Positions 9,471 to 16,939 of a DNA stretch of 64,000 nucleotides are shown here, in pieces. The notes beneath the pieces were generated by a model that was not told where the DNA came from, searched no databases, and saw only the letters and a program-made list of their open reading frames with translations. Within the stretch, counting starts at the first letter, position 1. Each line of letters starts with the position of its first letter. Source of the stretch: Promethearchaeota archaeon (GTDB lineage Archaea > Asgardarchaeota > Lokiarchaeia > Sigyniarchaeales > SOKP01); the NCBI GenBank assembly GCA_029838195.1, contig JALGVJ010000007.1, forward strand, positions 62,001 through 126,000, read 5' to 3'. The position numbers were made by a program, and so were the translations under genes.

Positions 9471-9526
9471 ACATGCTTTCTTTTTATCATTAAGGTTCTT
9501 TTCTCAAGAAAATGAAATTTCAATTC

Positions 9527-9543
9527 AAAAAAAAATAAAAAAA
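9527..9543 (-). terminator. Oligo-T terminator of the M28 gene (minus strand)
   Basis: A9-T-A7 on the plus strand reads as T7-A-T9 on the minus strand, about 45-60 bases beyond the stop of the leftward M28 gene. It pairs with the plus-strand T tract at 9461-9470 to insulate the two convergent genes. Confidence 0.45.
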
Positions 9544-9586
9544 CCTCTAAATATCAAATAAATAGGTATTAGCACTCGTTTAACGG

Positions 9587-11149
9587 TTAAGATTGAAATT
9601 GGTCTTTGGGAACTTGCATTAAAGAATTAATCAAATCTGACACGGCTTGCGCTGTTGGACCCAATTTTTCCATATCTATTTTATCTAAGGTATCTTCAGC
9701 TGTAAGCAAGTAATACGGGCTGCGAATCCAATGAATGATCTGCAAATTTTCCGATTGAATAAAAAAATGCCCTGCCTCACCGATTGGGGGTGTTGCAAAG
9801 AAATTATCGGGGATTATAATCATTTGGTCAATGGAATGTTCTTGAATGGCCTTGATAGTATGAGCGATAATGGTTTCATTCTTAGTAAGAAAAACAGCGC
9901 CCATGGCTAAGTTATTAGTAAATTTAAATTCATGAGAAATTGGATCTTCAATGACTTCTTTAGCACAAGCATGTTCTAAATTTACATCTACCAGGACTTT
10001 TTTTAATAGGGAATCTTTATAGGTTCGAGCAAAATTTTCTGCCCCGATTCCCCCATATAGATGTCCAGCTGTAATAATAAATAATAAGGAATAAGGCCGT
10101 TGACTTTTAGGAATCTGGCTCCATGCACGCAGTTGAGCTAATACCATAGCAACGCCAGTTCCATCTTCAGATGCTCCTTGGAACGCTGAATCGTGATGAC
10201 TGGAAATCATAATAAGATCATCAGACATTCCGGGCAAGATTCCCCAAATATTATGAGCCGTGCTTGGTTCTTTATAGCCTTCCAGAATGAGGTGTCCTTC
10301 GCATTGTTCGGATTGTATTAGTTCTCTTAATTTCATGCCATCATATTTTCCAACGTAGACTCCAGGTAAATCTTTCATTGCTCCATCATATGGCCCCCAA
10401 TGCGTATTTATATTCGTGGGATAATCTTTTAAGATTAAAACAAGTCCGGCAGCCCCCCGTTGGAGCGCACGCCAATAGACGGAATCTTTTCTGGGGTTGC
10501 CTCCTAAGGCTTGGGGAGGAAAATTGGTAAGTGCAAATGTCAGTATTAATTCCGTGGTATTATCAATTTTGTTAAATGGATCTGCAACATGATAAGGTTT
10601 TGCTAATTTTAATAATTTTCCCAGAGGTAAGGTGGGAAAAATAATATCCGCTACCACGATTTTGCCTTTTACATCCACATTCTTAAAATCTTTATCCATT
10701 CCAGTACCCACATAGACTAATGGTGCCTTAATACCTTCTTTTCCCGTAAAAGCCATGTTTAATACATAAAAACATGGAATTTCAACGGTTTTTGATGAGG
10801 ATTTAACCGTTAATTTCCAATTAGTAGCCACCCAATTAATGACCTCGAGGGCGTCTTTTTTGACTTGTTCAAGCCCGCATTCCTTAAATACTTGTTCGAT
10901 AAAATCTTCAATTTCATGAGCTTCCTTAGTCCCAATTCTACGATGAGGAACAGAACAGATTTTCTCTAAATCCTTTTGAATGACTTGAGAATCAGGAACG
11001 TGAATGGCGGCTTTTTGAAAAGGTATGTGGGGCAAGAGTTTCTCTGTTTTTTTCCTAATTTTTCTCATGGAGGGAATTAATTTAATTAAATTCAGCAAGA
11101 ATTTTTTTTTCGAAAGTTTAAATTCCGTAGTGGGATAATTTTCGGTCAT
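9587..11149 (-). CDS. M28-family peptidase-like protein with PA insert and unusual metal-site residues
   Basis: This 520-residue protein has the layout of M28 metallopeptidases: an N-terminal segment, a protease-associated-like insertion (about residues 130-290) and a C-terminal catalytic domain. The first metal ligands are visible in SSHHDSAFQGASEDGTG (near residue 318), which corresponds to the usual H-x-D...GA.D..SG. Where active enzymes carry the catalytic Glu-Glu (..EE.G..GS), this protein has TAGHLYGGIG, so Gly-His replaces Glu-Glu. VNLEHA stands where N-x-D is usual. No signal peptide is evident. It may be a variant hydrolase with a changed metal site or a non-peptidase. Its neighbours give no clear role. 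Confidence 0.72.
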   Translation of the reverse strand: MTENYPTTEFKLSKKKFLLNLIKLIPSMRKIRKKTEKLLPHIPFQKAAIHVPDSQVIQKDLEKICSVPHRRIGTKEAHEIEDFIEQVFKECGLEQVKKDALEVINWVATNWKLTVKSSSKTVEIPCFYVLNMAFTGKEGIKAPLVYVGTGMDKDFKNVDVKGKIVVADIIFPTLPLGKLLKLAKPYHVADPFNKIDNTTELILTFALTNFPPQALGGNPRKDSVYWRALQRGAAGLVLILKDYPTNINTHWGPYDGAMKDLPGVYVGKYDGMKLRELIQSEQCEGHLILEGYKEPSTAHNIWGILPGMSDDLIMISSHHDSAFQGASEDGTGVAMVLAQLRAWSQIPKSQRPYSLLFIITAGHLYGGIGAENFARTYKDSLLKKVLVDVNLEHACAKEVIEDPISHEFKFTNNLAMGAVFLTKNETIIAHTIKAIQEHSIDQMIIIPDNFFATPPIGEAGHFFIQSENLQIIHWIRSPYYLLTAEDTLDKIDMEKLGPTAQAVSDLINSLMQVPKDQFQS

Positions 11150-11538
11150 GATTTAATTTAATAAGGTTTAATCAAATTGTTTTAATTGAATAAAAATATA
11201 CTTGAGAAGTATTAAAAGTATTGCATGAAAATACTCATTTTATTGGGGTATAACTGTCTACTACGAATGAATTCGACATGATTTTAGGTGGGATAGAGAG
11301 TGTTTTTGTCGGTTATTGATAAACAATTGTTAAATTTCCATCAATCATAGCGAATCAAAAATAGACTCAATTAAATTTAAAATAATCTGTTCTGCATTCA
11401 AATAGACCAATTAATAGACAGATTTAATTTTTCTTACATCTTATTAGGATTTTATTTTTTAATGAGGATTAAATAATCTTAATAGAGATAAAAAAAACCT
11501 ACCTTTCAATTTTAAAAAATCAAAAATAGGGATAATGG
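11150..11538. other. Intergenic region between divergent M28 and flavodiiron genes
   Basis: A 389-base AT-rich stretch with no supportable gene. It must contain the promoters of both flanking genes. GGGATA just before the flavodiiron ATG is the only plausible ribosome-binding element. No strong palindrome or RNA fold was recognised. Confidence 0.4.
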
Positions 11539-12789
11539 ATGAAGGCAATAAAATTGGATGAAAATATTTATTGGGTCGGTGCAAATATCCATACGGAAGA
11601 TTTATTTGAAGGCATCTGGCCCATTCCACATGGCGTGGCTTTAAATTCCTATGTCGTGAAAGGAGAAAAAATTGCTCTCGTTGAATTAGTAAAAGAATGG
11701 GGAAATGCGTCCCAAACACTAATAAGACGCCTCCGATCTATCAATTTAAAATTATCGGATATCGATTATCTCATCCTTAATCATTTAGAACCAGATCATA
11801 CGGGTTTTACTCATTTACTTAAATCAATTAACCCGGATATTGAAATTGTTGCCACGGAAAAAGGGACTGCTCTTGTGGATGCATTCTATGGGATAAAAGA
11901 AAACGTGCGCGCTGTTAAAACTGGAGATACGTTAGATCTTGGCAATGGATTCGTGTTTAAGTTTGTAGAAATCCCTAATGTTCATTGGCCTGAAACCATG
12001 GCTACTTATGAGATGAAATCTAAAATTTTATTCTCAAGCGATGCATTTGGCTCATTTGGTGTTCATAAAGGAAGCATTTTTGAAGATGAAACTCCTCAAG
12101 CATATTTGCCATACTGGGAAAACGAAATGTTACGTTATTATGCCAATATAGTTGCGATGTTTTCACCCATGGTCTTGAAAGCAATAGATTCTTTAGCTGG
12201 TGTGGATATTAAAATGATTGCCCCCTCCCACGGCTTGGTATGGAGAGGTAAACCTGAAGTAGTAATAAATAAATATATAAGATATGCGAATTACAATAGA
12301 GATCATGCAGAACCGGAAATATGCTTGATCTGGGGAAGCATGTACGGAAATACTGAAGTCATGGTAAATGCTATTCTGAAAGGAATTGCAAGCGAAGGTG
12401 TTCCGGTTACGGTTCATAGAGTTCCTAACGAAGATGTTTCATTCATCCTTGCCGATGCATATAAATCTGCGGGATTAGTAATCGGATGCCCCACGTATGA
12501 ATATGAGATGTTTCCGCCAATGAAATATTGTTTAGATCTATTTAAAAAGAAGCATTTATGGTACAAGAAAGTGCTGTTCTTCGGATCGTACGGTTGGAGT
12601 GGAGGTGCTCAAAAAGATTTCGATGAGCTTAGTAAATCTATGAAATGGGACATGTTGGAACCGCTTACATTTAGAGGGCATCCTACTGACGAACAATTTG
12701 AAAAAGGAGTGAAATTAGGGACGGAATTGGCAAGAGAAGTTAAAAAAATTCCATCAAAAATAAAAAATGAGGAGTATGGTATGAAATAG
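11539..12789 (+). CDS. fprA: Flavodiiron protein (A-type flavoprotein, O2 or NO reductase)
   Basis: This 416-residue protein has the two-domain architecture of class A flavodiiron proteins. A metallo-beta-lactamase-like domain (residues 1-250) carries all diiron ligands: H82, E84, D86 and H87 in NHLEPDHTG, H149 in VHWPETM, D168 in SSDAFGSFG and H231 in PSHGLVW. A flavodoxin domain follows from about residue 262, with the FMN loop WGSMYGNTE. The family reduces O2 to water or NO to N2O with electrons from rubredoxin or F420H2, and protects anaerobes. The start chosen is the ATG at 11539; the ATG four bases upstream is out of frame. Superoxide reductase and a ferritin-like gene lie 3-4 kb away. 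Confidence 0.95.
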   Translation: MKAIKLDENIYWVGANIHTEDLFEGIWPIPHGVALNSYVVKGEKIALVELVKEWGNASQTLIRRLRSINLKLSDIDYLILNHLEPDHTGFTHLLKSINPDIEIVATEKGTALVDAFYGIKENVRAVKTGDTLDLGNGFVFKFVEIPNVHWPETMATYEMKSKILFSSDAFGSFGVHKGSIFEDETPQAYLPYWENEMLRYYANIVAMFSPMVLKAIDSLAGVDIKMIAPSHGLVWRGKPEVVINKYIRYANYNRDHAEPEICLIWGSMYGNTEVMVNAILKGIASEGVPVTVHRVPNEDVSFILADAYKSAGLVIGCPTYEYEMFPPMKYCLDLFKKKHLWYKKVLFFGSYGWSGGAQKDFDELSKSMKWDMLEPLTFRGHPTDEQFEKGVKLGTELAREVKKIPSKIKNEEYGMK

Positions 12790-12814
12790 CTTTTCATTTT
12801 GAAGTGCCATGTTA

Positions 12815-12836
12815 TTTTTTTTTATCTTATTTTTTT
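12815..12836 (+). terminator. T-rich terminator after the flavodiiron gene
   Basis: Two T tracts (T9 and T6) separated by a short AT spacer lie 25-47 bases past the flavodiiron stop, in the gap between two convergent genes. Confidence 0.45.
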
Positions 12837-12879
12837 CATGATTCACGTCGTCATCGAATCAACCATTTTTTACCATGTT

Positions 12880-13644
12880 TTATTTATAATTTTTTTCTTG
12901 TTCTATCCGTGAATTAATGATATGAATGTTTTCTTGCATTATAGAATAAATGAGTTCATTTTTCAGATTAAGTTTTTCAAGCGTTTCGACGACAGTTTCA
13001 AAAATTTCAAGTAAAGCCGAGTAATTTAGCTTTCGGAGCTCAGTTATGGGAATGTTGATGAATCTATTAAGAATTAAGTGGAGAGAAGTAAGGAGGATCC
13101 AAGCGATAATTAAAATTGTTAAGATCCATTCTACAATAGGGCGGAACGAGAATAATAAGATAAGGAGAAAAATAAAGGTAATGAAGCCGAGAGCAGAGTG
13201 ATATCCTCTAAATTCTAAATTATAGAGGTCTTCTTCTCGCGGTCCCATGAAAATTAAAATGCTATAAAGAAAAATATAAATTCCTGAGCCTATAAACGCA
13301 TAAAAGGAGATCACGCCATGAAACCATAGAAATATATCGATATAACTTTCGTCGGGGATGATTCCGACTAATGCGATACATGTACACGTGGAAATGGAAA
13401 ATCCTGTTGCTAATTTACGTACTTTCTCGTGAAGATTTGTTAATTCTCTTTCAAGATATAAATAAAATGGTATTCCGGATGCTCCTCCTATTATGAAAGC
13501 AATACTAAAATAAAATTTTCCGGGACCCGCTCCTAAAGAACTAACCGTATTAATTGCAAGATCATAATTAGGTGTGGATAAAACTGCGATTAACAAAAAA
13601 ATACATGCGGTTAAAGTTCCAAAAAAGCTAAAAAGTGGTTCCAA
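12880..13644 (-). CDS. DUF998-like integral membrane protein with helical cytosolic tail
   Basis: This 254-residue protein has about six hydrophobic segments in the first 190 residues. The loop after the first segment contains NTVSSLGAGPG, which resembles the N-x-x-S-x-LG motif of the DUF998 family of six-helix membrane proteins of unknown function. The last 60 residues are charged and helical (ALLEIFETVVETLEKLNLK), with no matching known domain. It ends in a convergent arrangement with the flavodiiron gene. No transport or catalytic function can be assigned. Confidence 0.6.
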   Translation of the reverse strand: MEPLFSFFGTLTACIFLLIAVLSTPNYDLAINTVSSLGAGPGKFYFSIAFIIGGASGIPFYLYLERELTNLHEKVRKLATGFSISTCTCIALVGIIPDESYIDIFLWFHGVISFYAFIGSGIYIFLYSILIFMGPREEDLYNLEFRGYHSALGFITFIFLLILLFSFRPIVEWILTILIIAWILLTSLHLILNRFINIPITELRKLNYSALLEIFETVVETLEKLNLKNELIYSIMQENIHIINSRIEQEKNYK

Positions 13645-13953
13645 TTTTTCATGAATATGAATAATGATGATTTTCCCTCGATTTTATTTTATTATTATTC
13701 TAACGTGTTTTTTTTTCCCTGACAATTTATCACGAGACCAATGGAAATTTATAATTTCATATCATTAAAATAATGCTTATAATAGAAAAATGGGAATAAA
13801 TATTATAGAATAAAATTATCCCATTAAAAAATAAAATTACGAATTCTACTTTTGTTGATTATCTTCTTCAGAGGAGAAGGTCTACTTGCGGTGAAAAAAA
13901 GTAAACTAACTTGCTTTTTATTTTAATCTACTCTCATGTAACTTGAGCTTTAA
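13645..13953. other. Intergenic region between two leftward membrane-protein genes
   Basis: A 309-base AT-rich stretch with no gene. The only structure noticed is a weak stem, CTTCT/AGAAG around a 7-base loop near 13869-13886. It is too short to call a terminator or riboswitch. Confidence 0.35.
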
Positions 13954-15198
13954 TTAAAAAGATAATGCTTGGATGTAAAGATTGAGAAAAGTTAAAGAAA
14001 GCAATGTACAAATGGTAATGACTTGATATAGCAAGAGTTCAAAATAATATCTCTTATAACCTGGCTGTTTATTAAGAAATTTAATCACGTAGAAAATTTT
14101 ATTGAATATGGCTCCGGATAGACCAATGGAAAGCATGACTAATCCATGAGCTTCATTCAGAAGGCCTCCTAAATAAGCAGAGACCACAAAAACAGCCGAG
14201 GCCCCTCCTGAGAGCAAGCCAATTAAAAATGTGATAACGTAATATGCAAATAAATTCAAATTAATAAATTCAAGGATGATAGAGACGATTACAGCTAAAG
14301 AATATGTTCCAGAAAAAATTAATGCTGATTTAATGGAGAGGGGATTTTTAAGTTTTTCTATCGTGAATTTAGTCATCTTTTTTCGTAAAATCAAAAAAGA
14401 CCCAATTAATCCTACCATGCTAGTGATTACAATCGGGCCTAAAGCATAAAAAAGAAGGGCAGGAGCGATTAATAAAATAAGAAGCATTCGCACCAGCATG
14501 GTTTGGATCACCAACCAAATAGAAGAGGGCGAGGCTCCCGCTTCAGAAAGTTCAATGGTTGTAGCTTCAGAATGAGCTAATCCTCCAAAAAATGCTAAAT
14601 AATAGACCGTGCTTTCTACGGAACTTTTTAAAAGAAAATAACTGAAATATTTTATAGCTAAAATCGTGATAAATATGATGATGATGGATTTAATGTTAAT
14701 TCCCGCAATAATTATATAATCCGGGATTAAGATATAAAGCAAGAGAACAATGGCAATGAATTCTACCGTTCCGGTCCATTCGATGCTACTTAATCCTTGA
14801 ATTTTTCTAAATTGTTTTTTAGTTGAGAGAACGATTAGAAAAATAACGGAAATCGTGATGGCCAACGAATAATAATAATATACCACGATACCTGTAACGA
14901 GAGCAAGCATCATGGATAAGGTAGTAGTGCGATGGCGCAAGGACCCAATGAGGAGAAAGGCAATTATTCCTCCAAAAAAAAGATAAATCAAGACATATCC
15001 AAATGGAATGGAAAAACGCTCATTTACGAGAACTAGCACTGTAGCTAATACTGATACGAATACATGGTCCCTTACATCAAACGGAGCGGCGGTTCTAGTC
15101 CTTTCGATACCGAGCAAAAATCCACAGAGAAATGAAATTAAGATGGTAATTACGTCTGAATAAAATGTGAAATCAACAATTTCCATGAGACTTACCAT
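13954..15198 (-). CDS. MgtC/SapB-type membrane protein with DUF4010 domain
   Basis: This 414-residue, roughly 12-segment membrane protein opens with FLCGFLLGIERTRTAAPFDVRD (about residues 23-44), the signature of the MgtC/SapB N-terminal domain. The rest resembles DUF4010, including a LAHSEATTIELSEAG-type segment near residue 206 and GGASAVFVVSAYLGG near 330. Bacterial MgtC inhibits ATP synthase and is linked to low Mg2+, but the MgtC-DUF4010 fusion is not well characterised. The protein may act in metal or membrane-energy homeostasis. M5 of the ORF is an alternative start. A 382-base spacer separates it from the superoxide reductase gene upstream. Confidence 0.75.
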   Translation of the reverse strand: MVSLMEIVDFTFYSDVITILISFLCGFLLGIERTRTAAPFDVRDHVFVSVLATVLVLVNERFSIPFGYVLIYLFFGGIIAFLLIGSLRHRTTTLSMMLALVTGIVVYYYYSLAITISVIFLIVLSTKKQFRKIQGLSSIEWTGTVEFIAIVLLLYILIPDYIIIAGINIKSIIIIFITILAIKYFSYFLLKSSVESTVYYLAFFGGLAHSEATTIELSEAGASPSSIWLVIQTMLVRMLLILLIAPALLFYALGPIVITSMVGLIGSFLILRKKMTKFTIEKLKNPLSIKSALIFSGTYSLAVIVSIILEFINLNLFAYYVITFLIGLLSGGASAVFVVSAYLGGLLNEAHGLVMLSIGLSGAIFNKIFYVIKFLNKQPGYKRYYFELLLYQVITICTLLSLTFLNLYIQALSF

Positions 15199-15580
15199 GA
15201 ATTGAAAATGCTAATTTTCCAATTACTGCTATATAGGAACAATTATTTTATATAATTTTCGAATTATCCCTCGCTCTTTTTCTAAACTTGGATAAATTAT
15301 TGAAAAAAACCTCATGATGAATTAAATCGATGAAGGACTCATGTTATATAAAAGAAAAATCTCTTTTTCCGAGTAAATATACGAGGATACATGAAACAAT
15401 TATCAATATTTTTTTAAACACGAATATTTAAAGAAGAACTTAGCCTTTTTCAAGTTTCACGAATTTTTGAGAAAATATGACCGTGACATCACGTTAAACC
15501 TCCATTATTAAAAAAAAGTGTAATTAATATTGGAAATAAAAATAGCATCATATAGTAAAATTAAGTTATTAAGTTATTAT
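15199..15580. other. Intergenic region downstream of superoxide reductase
   Basis: A 382-base AT-rich stretch with no gene, lying between the stop of the leftward superoxide reductase and the start of the leftward MgtC-like gene. The A7 run at about 15511-15517 reads as oligo-T on the minus strand and could terminate the superoxide reductase transcript. The MgtC-like promoter must lie in the left part. Confidence 0.35.
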
Positions 15581-15973
15581 TTATTCCGTTCCTAGCCATA
15601 ATCCGTGAATGTTGCAATATTCTCGAGCTTTAAGCCCTTCTGTATCTGCGACCACGAACGTGGCTTTTGGTTCATCACCCGGACTTAAAAATTTTCTTTT
15701 ATAGCATTTATTTTTACAGATTAACTCGATCCACATTATCCAATGCTCATTTGTCATGGGATGGGGCGTGCCCATGGAAATGCCCACATCCACGGTTACT
15801 TTATTTCCATCAATGGTGATTTTTGGAACGTGTTTTTCTCCTTTCCAATCAGCTGTCTGTTCTTTCATCAATTGCATAGGTTGTCCACAACAAATGGTAT
15901 CGGGTACACCAGGCGTGAGGATTTCGATAACTTTTCCACACACACTACATTTATAGATTTCTTTTTTATTCAT
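15581..15973 (-). CDS. dfx: Desulfoferrodoxin-type superoxide reductase (2Fe-SOR)
   Basis: This 130-residue protein matches the two-domain class I superoxide reductase. The N-terminal desulforedoxin domain binds Fe(Cys)4 through C9, C12, C28 and C29 (YKCSVCG and ICCGQPM). The catalytic domain has EKHVP (E46, K47, H48), HPMTNEHW (H71, H77) and CNIHG (C120, H123), giving the square-pyramidal Fe(His)4Cys site. It reduces superoxide to peroxide without making O2, which suits an anaerobe. It diverges from the ferritin-like gene at 16341, and the two may share regulation by oxidative stress or iron. Confidence 0.96.
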   Translation of the reverse strand: MNKKEIYKCSVCGKVIEILTPGVPDTICCGQPMQLMKEQTADWKGEKHVPKITIDGNKVTVDVGISMGTPHPMTNEHWIMWIELICKNKCYKRKFLSPGDEPKATFVVADTEGLKAREYCNIHGLWLGTE

Positions 15974-16340
15974 TTACTTTTCACTTTGTTAATGTTTTTC
16001 GCTCTTTTTAAAATTTTTAAAATATCACGTTAGGTTATGATTTCTATCAATAAAACCTATTTAATTATTTTTTTTATAAATTAAAAATTATGGGCTGTTT
16101 TCATTAATAACATTGAAATATTTAGGATGTTTTTAAATGGCAGGAATACTTTGAAAAACTAAATTATTTCACTCCCCTCTCTTGATAGCTTTAAGATTGA
16201 AATTTAAAAACAAAAAATGTAAACATTATTGTTAATTTAAAATTTATAGGAAAAACTTTTAAGAATTTTGCTCCTTTTAAGTGAAATACAAGAATGCATT
16301 TTTTGAAATAAAAAGAATAATCCAATTGAGAGGGTAAAAA
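15974..16340. promoter_or_regulatory. Divergent control region of superoxide reductase and ferritin-like genes
   Basis: This 367-base gap holds no gene. The ferritin-like ATG is preceded by GAGAGGG, a good ribosome-binding sequence. An imperfect 16-base inverted repeat, TAAACATTATTGTTAA at 16220-16235 (six of eight pairs match), is a candidate operator, but the evidence is weak. Both neighbours deal with oxygen and iron, so a shared redox or metal regulator is plausible. Confidence 0.35.
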
Positions 16341-16628
16341 ATGACATTAAGTAAAATTCCGATTCTTTTAGAAAAAATAAGCAAGGAGAATCTGGATAAA
16401 CAAATTCTTAGAACAGGAATTTTAGCAGAGCTTGATGCGATTAATCTTTACGAGCAAATGGCGGAATTAACGGAGAATCAAGATTTAAAGAAAGTGCTTT
16501 TGGATGTTGCGAAAGAAGAAAAAGAACACGTGGGCGAATTTCAATATCTTCTTTTAAAGCTTGATACACAACAGGAAAAGGAATTGAAAGAAGGAATGGA
16601 AGAAGTTAAGGAGCTCTTAGGCGAATAA
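16341..16628 (+). CDS. Encapsulated-ferritin-like (EncFtn-like) diiron protein
   Basis: This 95-residue two-helix protein carries E30, E60 and H63 in the segments LAELDAINLYEQM and AKEEKEHVGEF. The spacing equals that of the ferroxidase ligands E32, E62 and H65 of encapsulated ferritin, a half-ferritin that builds its iron site across a dimer interface. It would oxidise Fe2+ and limit peroxide chemistry. Encapsulated forms carry a C-terminal cargo peptide and sit beside an encapsulin shell gene. Here the C-terminus is only a charged helix and no shell gene is in the window, so it is either free or uses a distant shell. Rubrerythrin-like short proteins are an alternative reading. Confidence 0.75.
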   Translation: MTLSKIPILLEKISKENLDKQILRTGILAELDAINLYEQMAELTENQDLKKVLLDVAKEEKEHVGEFQYLLLKLDTQQEKELKEGMEEVKELLGE

Positions 16629-16858
16629 AAATCGTTCAATTGCTCTGATAGTCATCGTCGTAATGATAACGAATTGAAAATTTAAAACCTTTTTTTTTCA
16701 TTTCATGTTTTTTCCATCTCCATGAGAATGTTGAAACCCCTAAAGGCCTCTAATTTTAATATAATTTTAAAGCAACCACTAACACGGGAAAATGGTGGGT
16801 TTTAAGTTTTATAGATATTGGGTTTCGTTCTCTTTCTTAATTAAATTCTAACGATTAA
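16629..16858. other. AT-rich intergenic stretch without a gene
   Basis: Between the ferritin-like stop and the rhamnosidase promoter I see no gene or RNA. T8 at about 16690-16697 is a possible terminator for the ferritin-like gene. Confidence 0.35.
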
Positions 16859-16890
16859 AGAGAATTAATAAATCTCTCAATATTTATAAT
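16859..16890 (+). promoter_or_regulatory. Candidate TATA box and adjoining inverted repeat before the GH78 gene
   Basis: TTTATAAT at 16883-16890 lies 50 bases before the GH78 start codon, a normal spacing for an archaeal promoter with a short leader. Directly upstream, AGAGAAT-TAATA-AATCTCT (16859-16877) is a 7-5-7 inverted repeat with six of seven pairs matching. That position would suit a regulator that blocks or recruits the basal factors. I did not find the same element before the other rhamnose genes. Confidence 0.4.
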
Positions 16891-16939
16891 ATAACAAACC
16901 TTAACTTAATGTAATTAAAACTAATAAAAGAGAAGCAAA

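Noticed and set aside
13869..13886. Hairpin terminator or riboswitch
   Set aside because: The stem has only five pairs, no T tract follows, and no conserved aptamer sequence is recognisable.
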